Positions 10,125 to 22,100 are shown, counted from the first letter of the stretch. The stretch: 64,000 nucleotides of DNA from Terana coerulea (GCA_024811115.1 JAKOGH010000835.1:1-64000), one strand, 5' to 3'. The notes: a model not told the origin generated them from the sequence alone. Numbers and translations: made by a program.

Positions 10125-11141
10125 TTATGCTTCTACGATTCCAGGGTATTGAGTCAAGAACAATCCTAGAACATGGAGCATCTGTCAGTGAAATGGATGT
10201 CTTATTTGCGTGAATAATACTCACCACGAGGCGGCTTGAGATCTCCGTTTTGCCAGAAGTCGACGAGACATGCCCCGGGAGCTTTGGGGCCCGGGCACGC
10301 AAGTTCGACGGTTAGAAAGGTGTTCGAAGGGCACGGAAACTCGCCGAACACGCTTGTGTGATTGGCAGTTATCGTGAGGGTTGTCATGAGCTCCGCGCGC
10401 GGCACGGCAAAGTCCCCGGACCCAGGGATATATTGCGAGATCTCCTCGTCCGACTGGAGTCTCCACACATCAATCGTGCTGTGCACGCCAACGTTGGCTG
10501 ACGCATTGAACGTGCCATCAGAGATTGGAAGGCTACCGGTCAGCGTGCAGCGCTCCATTCCGAAGTCCTTGTACCGGAATTGCAGGACAGTTGCGGTCTA
10601 GGACGACAACAACTCGCGTCAGCGGCGCGAAGATAGATATTGTGATGTCATACCGCTGAGTTAACTTGTATATGGCGGTCGACGAGAGAACCAGAGCCCA
10701 TAATGGACTTCCACGCTCGGTCCTCCTCCCACATTCTACGTGTGTTGTCTGATGCCTTCATCTGCATCACAATGTGGGGAAAGTTGATAACCGGTGGTAC
10801 ATTTAGATGAGGCGAGGGTTGCAGGTTTATGTACGGATTGGGACGGGAAAGGACACGCGGAGAATGCGGCTCTGTAGAGGTGAGAGAAACTCCCGACAAC
10901 GAAGAATTAGTGGCAAATAGCACAATGCATAGCGAAGATGAGCAGATAGCTCCGAGGGAGGCAAGGATAAGCAGAAGGGTATGCAGTCTATGGCCTTGAA
11001 GACTGTCAAGGGACGTAGTGCTCACAAAAAGTAGCATGGCTCACCTCTTGAGTCTGCGGCCGGCTTGTATTGCTCCTCGTTTGACCCTTGGTCGTCACTG
11101 GATAGTGGCTCGTAGCTTGAGATAGATGCTCTGTGCGCCAT
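10125..11141 (-). CDS. Single-pass membrane protein, unknown function, copy 1
   Basis: The ATG at 11141 gives a polar N-terminus (MAHRASISSYEPLSSDDQGS). An intron joins SRG to HRLHTLLLILASLGAICSS, the single membrane helix, followed by a Ser/Pro-rich linker and a globular domain. Further introns (GTATGA...CTAG, GTGAGT...CTAG) join NSA to TATVLQFRYKDFGMERCTL and PPR to GLFLTQYPGIVEA, ending at TAA 10125-10127. The domain has conserved FGMERC, ELACPG and LVDFWQ pieces. The same architecture is found at 30583-31589, so this is a real family, probably an extracellular beta-rich domain on a membrane anchor. I recall similar unnamed proteins in Polyporales; no function is known to me. Confidence 0.75.
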
Positions 11142-11635
11142 TGGTGCTGGGAGGAGTGAACATACTTCGAACTTCGTGCAGGATAATACCTTATTTGAAT
11201 GAAGAGCACGCTCTGCGTCATGTAAGACAGGAGCTCCAGTAGTGCCCTCACTGGATAACACTGTTGATGTAAACCACCGTATGCGAAGTAGACATGGACT
11301 CAACAGTCCAAGAAACGCTGTCAGCCGGGGCCGACATGATGCTCCACTGCACGCATGGAACAGATGTGATGAGGAAGATTGCTCCTTACCATGTCGAACA
11401 ATTCTTCCGTGTGCGCCTCTGAGTTTAGCAGCATCCATGCTGCGATATACACTATGGAAAAGAAGCATCTATCCGGTAGGCGCGGTCAGTTCTCGATATT
11501 GTACCCAGGTTTGGATTGCAGCCGTTATAATGAACTCACCTTCAATCATGTCTAAGAATCAAAACATGTGCTGATAAGTAGCTCTCGTATGGCATTTCAT
11601 TGTCCGCAACCTCACGAGCCTACTCCTCAGCACCC

Positions 11636-12384
11636 ATGAGTCGATGTAAGTGCTGGCTGCGTTTGTGCTGGCAAGAGGTAAACTCACCACGAGCCCTTCC
11701 AGCTGGCTTCATTGTTACTCTCTTCTCTGTGACCGTGCTCATACACTTGCTGGCAGTTTGTGCGCGCGAGTTTGGATCTGGAGCACAGTCTGCAGCTTCC
11801 CCGGATGCATACAGTACGGTAGACCTCATTTGGACAGGCTCGTTGGTCAGGCTAACAAGGGCCCGGCAGGCTATGCAGCAAATGACTACCCACGCACTTG
11901 GCTGCTGGGTGAGCTGGGTGCAGTCCACCTTGCGAGGGAGAACACCGTCCGGTACGCCCTCGACACGGAAGCTGGGGCTATGGATTGGAACGCCAGCCTC
12001 CCTTCGGGTGGTGTAGTCATCCACCTGGGCCCCAGAAAGCGTCCGTTCACCGTCTCCATGTTCCATGAGTTGCGATGCATCAACATTCTGCGCGAGTCTC
12101 TCGCAATGGTATACTCGCGCAGCCCGGCGAATGATGACGAAGCCGAGGTTCCAAATGAACATCTCGTCAAACACTGCATGAATTATATCAGACAGATGAC
12201 ACTTTGTAGGGCGGACAGCCGCCTACAACCCTTGACAAAGCCGTTGGGGGCGCATCGGGTGTACTGGGAAACAGGGCAGACTTGCAGGGATTGGACGACC
12301 GTGTTTGAAGCTGCAGAACAGAACCAACAAGAGTACAAGAATAGTAGGGAAAGTTGTAGGATGCGGAGTGAGCAGGAAATCTGA
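11636..12384 (+). CDS. UstYa-like (DUF3328) protein, copy 2, altered HxxHC motifs
   Basis: The ATG at 11636 starts a very short first exon (MSR). An intron at 11646-11693 leads into the membrane segment LPAGFIVTLFSVTVLIHLLA. A second intron at 11814-11869 restores Y-S-Y before AANDYPRTWLLGEL. The body shows LGPRKRPFTVSMFHELRCIN and HLVKHCMNYIRQMTLC, then CRDWTTVFEAAEQN. Both signature motifs deviate: HELRC has Arg for the second His, and the second motif reads LVKHC at the aligned positions. The frame is open throughout, so the change is not simple decay. It may be catalytically altered or inactive. Start and splice sites are inferred from the family pattern. Confidence 0.8.
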
Positions 12385-12680
12385 TATGTGGCTTCCATAG
12401 TTAGCAGTAAGGTCGACGTACCCTACAACGGCCCCTAGGCCTCAGCTTCCGATTCGTTCTCTGTCATGGCAGAATACTGAACTTCGCGCTCACTGTGTGT
12501 TTCCTATCATTGCCTTGTGTATGGTTGAGATCCAAGTAACGACAAAGTGGAGCTTGAAGCTTGACACGTCCGCGTTACCCCATGGCCGTTGCTCTCAAGT
12601 CTCGAGACTCAAGGCAGTGTGCACGCGAGAATTGCGGTACGAGGGGAAAGCGGCAAATACCGCCCGGCGTCTAGTATCCT

Positions 12681-13942
12681 ATGGCGGCCCTTTTGCACAT
12701 TTAATAGACGCCGTAACTAATTGAAACCCGGCGGTAAACAACCATAACAAGCCGTAAGTAATCGACCGTAACTACCTTTCAACTCCGCCGTAACTTTCAT
12801 CAATCGCCGTAACTTTGACTCGCCGGAACTCTGACTCGCCGGAACTACGCCAGCTTGACCGGAACTATCTGCTTGACATCTCAAATCTCTCGCCGCCGTC
12901 GCCATTCCTCATAACGCGTAGCACGACGTGCTTGTAGGACACCACCGCGTCTCTAACCACACCACTCGCTCGTTCATGGCTTTGATGACACCTGACGGTA
13001 CCCCACCACGGGGTACAAAGACACCGCTGCAGCCTGTCTTAGGGGCGTGGGACGTGCACTGTGTTCGGGACTGCGTGGGCTAGGAATGTGGCAAGTAGAA
13101 GGTAGCTGACAAGTGCGTCCAGGCCATACGCTCTCTCCTACTCATGTATAACTGATAAGGCAACGCGAGCGAGAGCGCAAGCTCTGTAGGTCACCGTCGG
13201 CATCATCAGCGGACTGATATCCCTATCCAATGACAAGTACGACCTCAACCCCTTGACCAAATTCAAGGCCACATAAGGAGATGATCACTGCCCACCGAAG
13301 TCACTGCACCCACCTCCATGAACGGCCCTGATGACCGTAACCCAGCCGTTTGCCTAGCGCCAGCACACGCCCCCTGCGGCCAGTGTGCCCATGCATCTCA
13401 ACAACAAGTGGCTGAAGCCCGACTCGCATGCAGCCGGCTGTGTCCTCTGGCCCTCGCGCTGTCCCTGTCGGTAACAGCATGCGGGTGAACCACGATGACT
13501 CACCGGCAAGAGGTAGTGGAATCAAGTTCTTCAATTGCGGCACCGCGCGCACATCCCTGTGGTGGTGCGAACCTATTTACGGGCTGAACTGCAACGTCTG
13601 CGGCTACCTCGCATGGTGGTGAGTGTTTATTGCAGGGCAGGGCATCTATATCATCTTGGTATGCCTTGCGTAGTGTTGAAGCCAGTTAACGACGATTGAG
13701 TTAACTTAGTTTGCTCATTAGCATTAACACTTGAGGTACAGGAAAGGCTCATGCGCGAGGGTGTTGGAATTCCGGCCGAGAGCCATGTAATTACGGCGAG
13801 CGAGGAGAGTTACGGCGATTGATCAGAGTTACGGCGGGGACTGAAGTTAGTTACGGTTGATTAGTTATGGTCTGTTATGATTGTTAACGGCTGAGTTTCA
13901 ATATATTTACGGCGTCTATTAAATGTGCAGAAGGGCCGCCAT
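12681..13942. mobile_element. Non-autonomous DNA transposon with long terminal inverted repeats
   Basis: The left end (ATGGCGGCCCTTTTGCACAT) and right end are inverted repeats that stay alignable for about 150 bases (12681-12835 and 13790-13942). Within both arms a CGCCGTAACT-type unit recurs several times, as expected for subterminal transposase binding sites. The flanks are AGTATCCT (12673-12680) and AGTATCCC (13943-13950), an 8-base duplication with one mismatch. The 950-base core has no recognisable gene. Long arms with internal repeats and an 8-base duplication fit hAT- or Mutator-like elements; the superfamily is not settled. Confidence 0.82.
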
Positions 13943-13950
13943 AGTATCCC

Positions 13951-14404
13951 ACTCAATACCACCAGCGCTCTCGGACCCGGCTTGTATCCGGCGGTCCCCC
14001 ACCAAACGTTCTCCTCCCGCCATCCATCACCTCCTGCTCAACTCCCACTTCGCATTCCATGCACATAGATCGGAAACTTGTAGTGCAACAAACTTTCGTC
14101 TTCTTCGGACTGGGCGGCGATATCGAAGTCTCGCCGAGCGGTGACTCTCAGGCTCCTCACGGCGCGACCAGCTCCGAATCATGTTGGATCAACTTCGTTG
14201 TGGCAATGGCCACTACACACCGCTCGCAGCCAACAGCAGTAGGCAGTAATTTGAAGGATGGACTCTGAGGTGTGAGGTACGCTATGAGCATACCTAGAAT
14301 GCTTCTCCGATAAGGAATGTTGACGAAGATTGCCTCCAGGGTTATTTAAGTGCAACAGATCTCTGGGAGAGACGACACCCAAATCCTCCTAAGACTTGCA
14401 GGGT
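13951..14404. other. Intergenic, upstream of seven-helix protein gene
   Basis: Non-coding sequence between the long-TIR element and the gene starting at 14405. It presumably contains that gene's promoter; no specific site recognised. Confidence 0.4.
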
Positions 14405-15695
14405 ATGTCGGACTCTTGCGCTCCCACAGACCTCCCGCACGAACACGCTATCTTAGCGGGCTCGTTGACTGGTGGAATCGCCTATGGTGAGTGACTACAA
14501 GTGCCATAATCCCATGTCCACGTTTGAAATATTGCGTAGGGGTGAACCTGGTGCTCTTCTTCGTAGCCCTCGACGCCTTGTGGGACAATCGAAGGGAATT
14601 ACCGAACCACGCACGCAATATGACGGCCTACATGTGCATCGTTCTGTTTTTTATCACCACAATTACTGTTGTGCAGATGCAGGATGTCATCCTGGGGTTC
14701 ATTGACTATCGTGCCCTACCTGGCGGCCCCTTAACCTTTTTACTGGGAGGTACTGAACTGCTACGTGTCCGACTTGCGGACATGTGCATCATTCTCACAG
14801 ACTGGTTTGCCGGAGGTCTTCTGGTGCGTGTATATTTCTTATAGCATTCAGCGCTGATCGATATTTGTTCAGCTGTACCGCTTTGGAGTGGTCTGGGTAG
14901 ACAAATGGTGGATGATTATAATCCCTGGCTTGTCGTATCTGCTTTCAATCAGTATGTACGCTACCTCCGTTGCTTACAGTGAGTACTGACTACATGATCA
15001 GTATCATCCTGTATGTATTATGCAGGAATTGTCGCCCCCGGTCATTCTTCGTGGAAGAACGCAAACCTCACTCTTGCTTTGGTCTACTGGGGGTCCGCTA
15101 TCGGAACGAATGTTCTCGTTACGCTGGGCATTGCGGGGCGGCTGATGTACATGCGCTGGAGAATAAAGCAGGTGGTGCGATACGACGTCATCACACCCTA
15201 CCTCACCGCCTCCACAATGTTGATCGAATCGGCACTGCTCTACACAGTCTTCGCCCTTTTTTTCCTCATCACATACATCAAGCAAGATCCAATCAGCACG
15301 TTCATCATTGCCATGTTCGCCCAAGTTCAAGTACGTCCTGTACTTTACTAGAGCCTGCAGTACCATGACAAGTATCACAGGCGACAGCTCCCTTTCTCAT
15401 TATCCTCCGCGTCGCTCAGGGCCGAGCTTGTTCCGCTGCCAGGATGCGCCAGTCACGTCAACATTACGAGAGCAACGCCGTGCAGTTTGCTCCTGCAACG
15501 GACATCTCTACTATTGCCTCCACGACTAGCGAGCAAGTGGTTGAGCCGGCGCCGTCGCCGGCCACAGAGAACAGCGGGGGTATATACCACATCCAACCTT
15601 CCCAATTGCAGAGCAACGACTCTAAGCTTGGGGATGGCCCTCTGAAGTTCTCCAGCTTCGCACGCAGGAGTTCCTCTATTCACAACAGCGCTTGA
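14405..15695 (+). CDS. Multi-pass (about seven-helix) membrane protein, copy 1
   Basis: The ATG at 14405 reads MSDSCAPTDLPHEHAILAGS. Introns join IAYG to VNLVLFFVALDALW, GGLL to LYRFGVVWVDKWW, LSII to SSCMYYAGIVAPG, and QVQ to ATAPFLIILRVAQGRA, ending in a Ser/Thr-rich cytosolic tail and TGA at 15693-15695. About seven hydrophobic helices are visible, including LTLALVYWGSAIGTNVLVTL, STMLIESALLYTVFALFFLI and TYIKQDPISTFIIAMF. The conserved block RLMYMRWRIKQVVRYD is shared with the gene at 33587 (RYRLKKVLGYHD). It belongs to an agaricomycete membrane family of unknown function; a receptor-like role would be a guess. Confidence 0.78.
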
Positions 15696-15904
15696 CTCCG
15701 CGTCAAGTATATCATGTATCTTAATGAGTAGTACTGGCGTAGGAAATGTTCTTCTTCTTGATGTCTGGGGCCCCACTTCGACATAGTGCATAATCAAAAG
15801 TATTTTGGCTCTACAATACAAAGGATTGACTGCAGCAAAATATTCGAAAGATAGGCATGCACAAGGGTCCTGCCAGGGCTCCCGAGTCAAAAAAGATGGG
15901 TAGA

Positions 15905-17791
15905 TTAGCCGACACGGTCCTCAGCCTTCTCGATCCTCACAATGAGGCAGATGCTATTGTAAACTGTGGATAGCAAACCCTCGTATGAGACATACTGAGT
16001 CCTTAGCCTCCTGATGTGCGATGGCCGCACCTTCGTCACCCAGTGGACAAATGCAACCTCTTCTTCATCGTCATTCTGACGTCTCATGAGATACTCTCCG
16101 CCTGCCTCGTCGACGAGGAAGTCACCGACGGAAGAGCACCACTCCTCGTCACCCAAGTCCACAGCTCCCGGGCAAAGCACCAGCTCTCCATCGATGCAGT
16201 CGTGAGAGCATTTCTAGCGAGGCGTCGAGCGAGAGGGCCTCGCAGACCTTCACGAGAATGGCGTCGCTGCCCTTCAAGGTGCCAATCAGGTCGTCCAGGG
16301 ATACAATCGTTTGTCGATAGCGATACAACTCTAAGGGCCATTGGTCGATGAGGTATTGGTGGCGCAAGCCAAAGTCGATCATCCCACCCTCGAGTAGATA
16401 ATCCTTGTCATTCAGCAGAGCTTGGAAGGCGCTCCTCAGGGCCAGTTCTGAGGGTGTACCGTCCGGCACATTCTCACTGACGGCGTCGAAGAGGTAGAGG
16501 TTGTACGTCAAGGAGACCCTGTAGCCGGAAACCACAGGGTCGACCTCGTGCTCGACGTCGCCGTAAAAGGCGGCATACCCGACGGAGAGTGTGGAGGCGG
16601 CGGAAAGAGCCTTCGAGGAGTCAAAGTTGAACTCGCGCCCCCATGACGGAAGGTAAGTCCGCCGCCATCGTGCGAAGTGGGGAAGATGATAACGAGTGAG
16701 GCGAGCATGTTATCCGTAACAAAGATATGCGCAGATATCTGAGTTCGCAAGGGTCCGGCTCGCAAGGCGGACGCGCGTGAGGCTAACAGACGGACGGTCA
16801 GTCCGAAGCTCAGAGTATGGGAAAGTCTCTAAGTATGTATTCACCTAACAGACGGACGGTCAGTCCGAACTACAGCAGTATGTGAGTACATGACGTGTCC
16901 GTGAGAACGAAGGGCTACGCACGCTCAGAGTATGGGAAAGTCTCTGAGAGTGCTCGAACGGAGGGAGTGGGTATATAAGAGAGTGATCGGTTGCTCGTAG
17001 CGAGCCTAGAAATTAAGGGACAGGGACGGAGAACGAGTCAGGGGGTAAACGAAACAAGTCCGTACTAGGGAATCGATAGACCTTGTGGCGCTGATGCGCC
17101 GATGCGCCAGGGCGTCTGTGCGCAACGCGCGTGTATGCCTGTGCGCCTGCACTCAGTCTCCAACTTCGACAATCCGCACGCTGCGAATCCTCGTACGCCT
17201 TTACAGACGAGCCCGGACCTGACATCCCATCATTATTGCCTATCCCCTGTCAGCAGCACAGTGACTTACCGTAAACGTTCAACTTGGCTAGGTCCACCCG
17301 AAGGGTCTTCTTGTAGCTATGACCTTCGAGAATCATTTCCCGGATGGCGTACATTAAGCCAGTCTGCTCCGGATCGAAGGTGGTCGCAAACTGCCCGACG
17401 TTGAGCTCCCCTGCCTTGCGATCAATACCGTCGAGGACGCTGTCGGTCTCGTGGCCAAACGTAGCTGGGGTGCATGCATCGGCGAGGCTCTGAATCTGGT
17501 CGGCGGTTGGAGACGAGAAGTCAATGCGGCCAATACTGAATATGACAACACTTAATTCTGCAACAACAGCTAGCAATCACCCACGTACCTGCTGTTTGAC
17601 CCTTCCTGTCCCCAGTAGATCACCAGATCCTTGGGCTGGACAGCAAAGACACCACTGGAGCATGGTAAAACCCTATCCGTGATCGCCGCATTCAAGGCAG
17701 CCAAGTGCTTGTGGGCAGGTTCAGACGGCGTCCCCAGTGCTGGGTATCGGCTGTCCAGGTGGCGCTCAAGCTTGCTATCGCAATCAGACAT
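15905..17791 (-). pseudogene. 2OG-Fe(II) oxygenase, left copy, split by a solo LTR
   Basis: 2-oxoglutarate/Fe(II)-dependent oxygenase family. The ATG at 17791 (MSDCDSKLERHLDSRYPAL) leads through HKHLAALNAAITDRVLPCSS and an intron to IGRIDFSS, then FDPEQTGLMYAIREMILEGH, an intron at about 17216-17267, GPGSS and RAD. At that point a 455-base LTR (16717-17171) interrupts the exon. Sequence resumes with NMLASLVIIFPTSHDGGGLT, then YAAFYGDVEHEVDPVVSGYR and the C-terminus to TAA at 15905-15907. Further lesions are a one-base deletion near 16645 and another frame break near 16205, both by comparison with the intact frame at 43646-45151. It is clearly non-functional. Confidence 0.88.
16717..17171. mobile_element. 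Solo LTR inside an oxygenase exon
   Basis: A 455-base insertion, flanked by ATCCG on both sides (16712-16716 and 17172-17176), interrupts the 2OG oxygenase exon between codons that are adjacent in the right copy. It starts TAACAAAG and ends CTTCGACA. It contains two direct repeats of CTAACAGACGGACGGTCAGT, two copies of GAGTATGGGAAAGTCTCT, and a TATA-like GTATATAAGAGAG at about 16970. No open frame of an internal domain is present. The 5-base duplication and promoter-like content fit a solo LTR of a retrotransposon; the left end TA instead of TG suggests a mutated terminus. Confidence 0.85.
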
Positions 17792-17818
17792 GGTCGACGG
17801 CGAGTGCAATGTGTGCAA

Positions 17819-18435
17819 GTCTACAATGGACGGGGAGAGCTGAAGAAGACGTCAGTATCACCAAATCTGCCCTCAACATTTATACCAGCTTACTGTCCGT
17901 GAAAGTCAAGATAGCACCAAACATCGTTGGTCGATGGATAGATGGAATACAGCACGAGCCCTAAGCGAGGCGTCATGTGTGTGCTTGCAAAGACACCGAG
18001 GCTCGCCGCCCATTCGACAAGACGTACAAACATATGGAGATGAAACGAATGGTAGGGAGAGTCCTGGACAAACACAGTTACAGAAGAAGGTGAGTTGACT
18101 CGTGGAAAGTGAACACATACCAAATGCAGAACTGCACGCTCGGCCACGTGGGAATGCTTCTTCGAGAGCAAGTGTGGAGGGTCTCAGAGGGAGTCAGTCC
18201 GTCTCGAGCGAGAGGATGCACCTGAGAAAACGCTGCGATTAGCCAGTGCACGCGTGATAGCCAAGATGCCCCAAGGCAAAACGTCCGTTGATTATGTCCT
18301 ATATTTAGTCTACAATGTTATTTTTTGTTCTTGATTCCTAAATACCGCCGTAAGTCCATCCGAATACACTATGAGAGCCCGCTGAGCCTTTTATTTTACA
18401 GTGGAAGTGTTGATGAGCGTGCACAGCTGAGCGTT
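17819..18435. other. Intergenic part of duplicated block II
   Basis: Between the oxygenase pseudogene start and the glutamate dehydrogenase fragment. Alignable with 45190-45750 of the right copy, so it is duplicated non-coding sequence holding the old oxygenase promoter and the old dehydrogenase 3' flank. No gene supported. Confidence 0.6.
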
Positions 18436-18439
18436 TCGA

Positions 18440-18966
18440 GCCGCGAGGTCCCTTGCTAGTGGAAGAACTCGACCGACGAGCCGTTGACGTCGTACTTGTA
18501 GATCTGCAGCACACCAATCAGTCAGATCCTTACTCAACACAGCAATAAAGAACACTCACGAAGTGCGACGCAGCCCAGCTTGAGAACAGCGCACGCTGGT
18601 ACGGCTCGGCAACCGCTGTAGAAGAGTGTCAAGCCCGACCTTCTCTGTGAGGACCTTCGGGATTGCACGCCGCATGACACCGCGCCGGCTCGCAGCGTCG
18701 TTGAATAAGCCACTGGCCTCGAGCTCCGTTGGCAGGTCGTTGAGCGTGCTCAAGAGTTCGTCCGAAATGAGTGTACGCTGCTGCGCGCCTTGCAGCCACA
18801 CGTTCTCCTTCCAAATACACGCAAACTCTGTCGTTTCGTGCTCCGTGATCTTCTCCTGGATGTCGCGCACGGTGTTTCGGTAGAATTCTGACAGCTTACC
18901 GTCCTTGAAGACCATGAGCTCGACGTATTCCTCGATCGAGAGCGCGAGGCTGGCGAGAATTTCCAC
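18440..18966 (-). pseudogene. Truncated C-terminal fragment of NAD-glutamate dehydrogenase
   Basis: The fragment corresponds to the last 150 or so residues of the gene at 45754-49716. It begins abruptly with ILASLALSIEEYVELMVFKD and continues with ISDELLSTLNDL, ASRRGVMRRAIPKVLTEKVG and LDTLLQRLP. A one-base deletion near 18610 shifts the frame relative to the intact copy, and the terminal exon (YKYDVNGSSVEFFH) runs into a stop early. The 5' edge at about 18966 is a duplication breakpoint about 220 bases from the transposon that starts at 19190. No function is expected. Confidence 0.88.
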
Positions 18967-19181
18967 AAAGTAAAGATCTCGTGCTTTGAGTCAGAGTCAG
19001 GGGGTGGGAGCCTGGGAGCTCTCGTTCGGCGTGGATTCAGGAGGACGAGGACCTGACGAGGACGAAGAGTTTTGCGAGGGGCCTCAGAGTCAGAGCACGT
19101 TGAGGTGTGGCGCTCCGCTGCCGACGTGCCGAATGAAGGTCCGAGTATGCTACTTACTGCAGTGTACCTTACATACGTCAG

Positions 19182-19189
19182 GCCCGGCG
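19182..19189. repeat. Left target-site duplication of the 6.4 kb transposon
   Basis: GCCCGGCG, repeated exactly at 25598-25605 directly outside the right terminal inverted repeat. Confidence 0.85.
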
Positions 19190-22100
19190 CAAGGGGTAGG
19201 CAGGGATAAGCGCCCGTACATGGGGGCGGGGGAGGGGGGTCCCTCAAGGGCCCTTAGCAACATTTTATTTTGGGACCTTGTATTTCAAAAATACGTACTT
19301 GTACGCTCTCCTGCGATGCTGTAGACACTATACAAGCTCGAAATACAGGTCCCTGCTCGACACACAGAGTGAAGAGGCATAATCACCCGGAAAGGAAGGT
19401 AACAGTCACGCTTATCACACCTTGTTACCTGTAACTCGTCACCTGTCACCTCACACTGGCACTGCTTCTTCGCCGCTCATGTCCCGGTGGGAAGGCCGCA
19501 ACCAAACGAGTGGATGATGTGGAAGAAGAAAGCTGCACCGGATGCAGACGAGGTACGTCGCATTGTCAATTGGGATGAGTGGGACTCATAATTGACACTC
19601 ATTCGCATTCAAACAGGATACAAGCGATCCACAACAACATCGCTTCTGCGACGCGTGCGACCGACATGTCAAGCTTGCCGGGGGCGGCGATTTCAACTGG
19701 AAGCAGCATCTCAACAGCGGCAGCCACAAGAAAGCAGAAGCGGCGAAGAAAGGTCGCACGTTTATAACAGGATTTTTCCGGCGCAACTCGCCACCCTCCG
19801 CTGGCCCCTCCGAAGCGGCTGGGCGTACAAACTGGGTGCCGGGTGTTCCAGAGGCAAGTACATTCGCTCGCTTGAACTCGATTCCATGTAATATTTACCA
19901 TTTATTCAGGTACCTACAACACAATCGGAGCCAGCGCGTACAGCCACCCCCGAGTCCGACCTATTCCCTGCATGGATGCAAGAACTCTGGGATCTAGCAC
20001 GGGCCCTGCCTCCAACCGTACCTGCCGTTGACGCAGTGCCGCACGACAATGCGCTTCTGAGCCTTCAGACCACGGACATCGGAATGACACTGGCCGCAGA
20101 TCCTGACGCCGATGCATGGGAACTCATCAACAGCGCCCTTGACAATGCCATCGGATTCGGTAGAACTATCGAGGACCTGTCGCGTATGGTCCGTCGTGGG
20201 GAGTTTGGCATGGAGGGTCTATGCCGGTGGCTGCGGACAACAGTTATGTCATTTGACATCTCGACAGTCCTGCTTGAGCCTCGCGTAGACCGTCTCTGCG
20301 CAGCGTTGAGAGCATGGTAAGCACAGTCTCAGTCTGTGTAAACGCCGTACGGGTTGCTCACCATATGAATTCAGTGGTGCACGGCCGACGTCGGCAAGCC
20401 TTCCCGTTGAAGTACATGACAGCGTGGAGCCGCGTCGCCTTTCGCCCATTGTGTTATCACCATCGCCGGACCCGTCGAGTCCGCCGCCCTCCCCTACACC
20501 TTCCATTCTGCTCTCTTCGCCCGTCATCTCCATCCGCTCTACCCCTGCCGAATCAAGCATCCGCCTCCCGTCCCGTCCTGCGACACAACCTTGTGCTGGT
20601 CACCGCCTCGAGATCCCAAACGGTGCAAATCCTTACGGAGTGTATCCGTTTGGTCTCCATACAAAACATGCCTTTCAATGGGACGTACGCGTTGTCAGCT
20701 CCGGCATCTTCTTGTTCAGTCATACCTGTGAAGAACGTGTCGGTAGAAACGATACAGTCTGTTCCTCCTGCGCGCGGCTTGAGAAGGATAATGCTGTTAT
20801 GGGGATTCGGACTCGCATGTTCACGGGATGTAACGAGAATATCAATTTACCATACTATTCCTTTTCACAACTCTATGAGCTGATTCGGAGAAAGGACGAA
20901 GACATCAAGAAGCATACATTACATGGCCTCAACCATAATCGCGCGCTCTCTAGGCGGATGACCGCAATCTCCGACCACAAGCGTATTCTCATGGCAATTG
21001 CATCCGGAGATGTCCCACGGGTTCACGTCGTACTCTCAGTGGCACGAAAGAATGGTGCAGGGCTCCACGGGATACTCGAGAAGATCAACCTTGCGGTGAA
21101 TCATGTGTACAAGCCAAAGAGCTACGAAGAAGCAGACTACCACCGCACGGTTCTCTTTTCGAAGCTCGGAGGTGCTCGTGTGGCGTATCTTGCGCAGCAG
21201 GCCTGTCATCTTCCATCTGTGCGAACAGCAAATCGCCACATGCAAATACATCCCCTCCGCGCATCTGCCAGTTATCCCACGACAGAAGACATGGAGATTA
21301 ACCTAGCAAGAATGTTTCCGGAACGGTCTACTATGGGCGACATGGATTTGTACACTGCAGAAACTCGGGCAGCTGAAGTGGTTTTTGTTTCAATGCTCAG
21401 CGACGAAGTGAAAGCCCAGGAACGTCTTCGATGGGATCCGGGGACAGATTGTATTTTGGGAACCTGTCGAGACTGCAACCACCGCGTTTGCTTAGAGTTT
21501 AAGAGCATAGCGCAGGCAGATGCTGTTCTGGAGGCACTCAGAACAACAGACCCTGAGAAGAAGATTCATTTCGCTACTGAGGTACGTTCCGGTGACATCT
21601 GGGACATTACTTTTGCTGATAGCATTTTTTAGCTGACAGTCGTTGCTGTGAGACTTCTCACTCGGCATTCTCGAGAGAACCACGCTCGGCCGTTTGTGAT
21701 TTCCGGAACCTGCAAGCGCGAGACTGTGGTGGCGCAGCGAGATTTATTGCGAAACGCTCTCACGATGCTGAGGTCCTTCAGGATCCCTGGTCTTTCCCGC
21801 CACCGTGTTATTACGATCGATTCCGACGGCGATGGAAAGCGACGACGTGCAACCTCTGCTATTACGCTTAAGCAAGCACTTCCCATGGCATCACCTATTC
21901 GCAAGCATTTGGATCGCCTGCCGCTACTTAATCTTCTCTGTGGCGATGATGATATTGTTGCAAATATCGACTTTAACCATCTATTCAAGCGCGCCCGCAA
22001 CACTGTTCTACGCGGGAAGGGCATCCGAATCGGCACAACTCACATCACTCCTTCGATCATAGAGAGTCACCTGCTTGACATTGGCATTCCAGCGACTCGA

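Larger units (their letters stand above)
15870..18966. repeat. Segmental duplication block II, left copy
   Basis: Collinear with 43630-46285: a 2OG-Fe(II) oxygenase gene, its upstream region, and the 3' end of glutamate dehydrogenase, all on the minus strand. Here the block ends abruptly at about 18966 inside the dehydrogenase coding sequence, while the right copy continues into a full gene. The left copy has in addition a solo LTR and several frameshifts. Approximate borders; no terminal repeats seen at the breakpoint. Confidence 0.88.
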
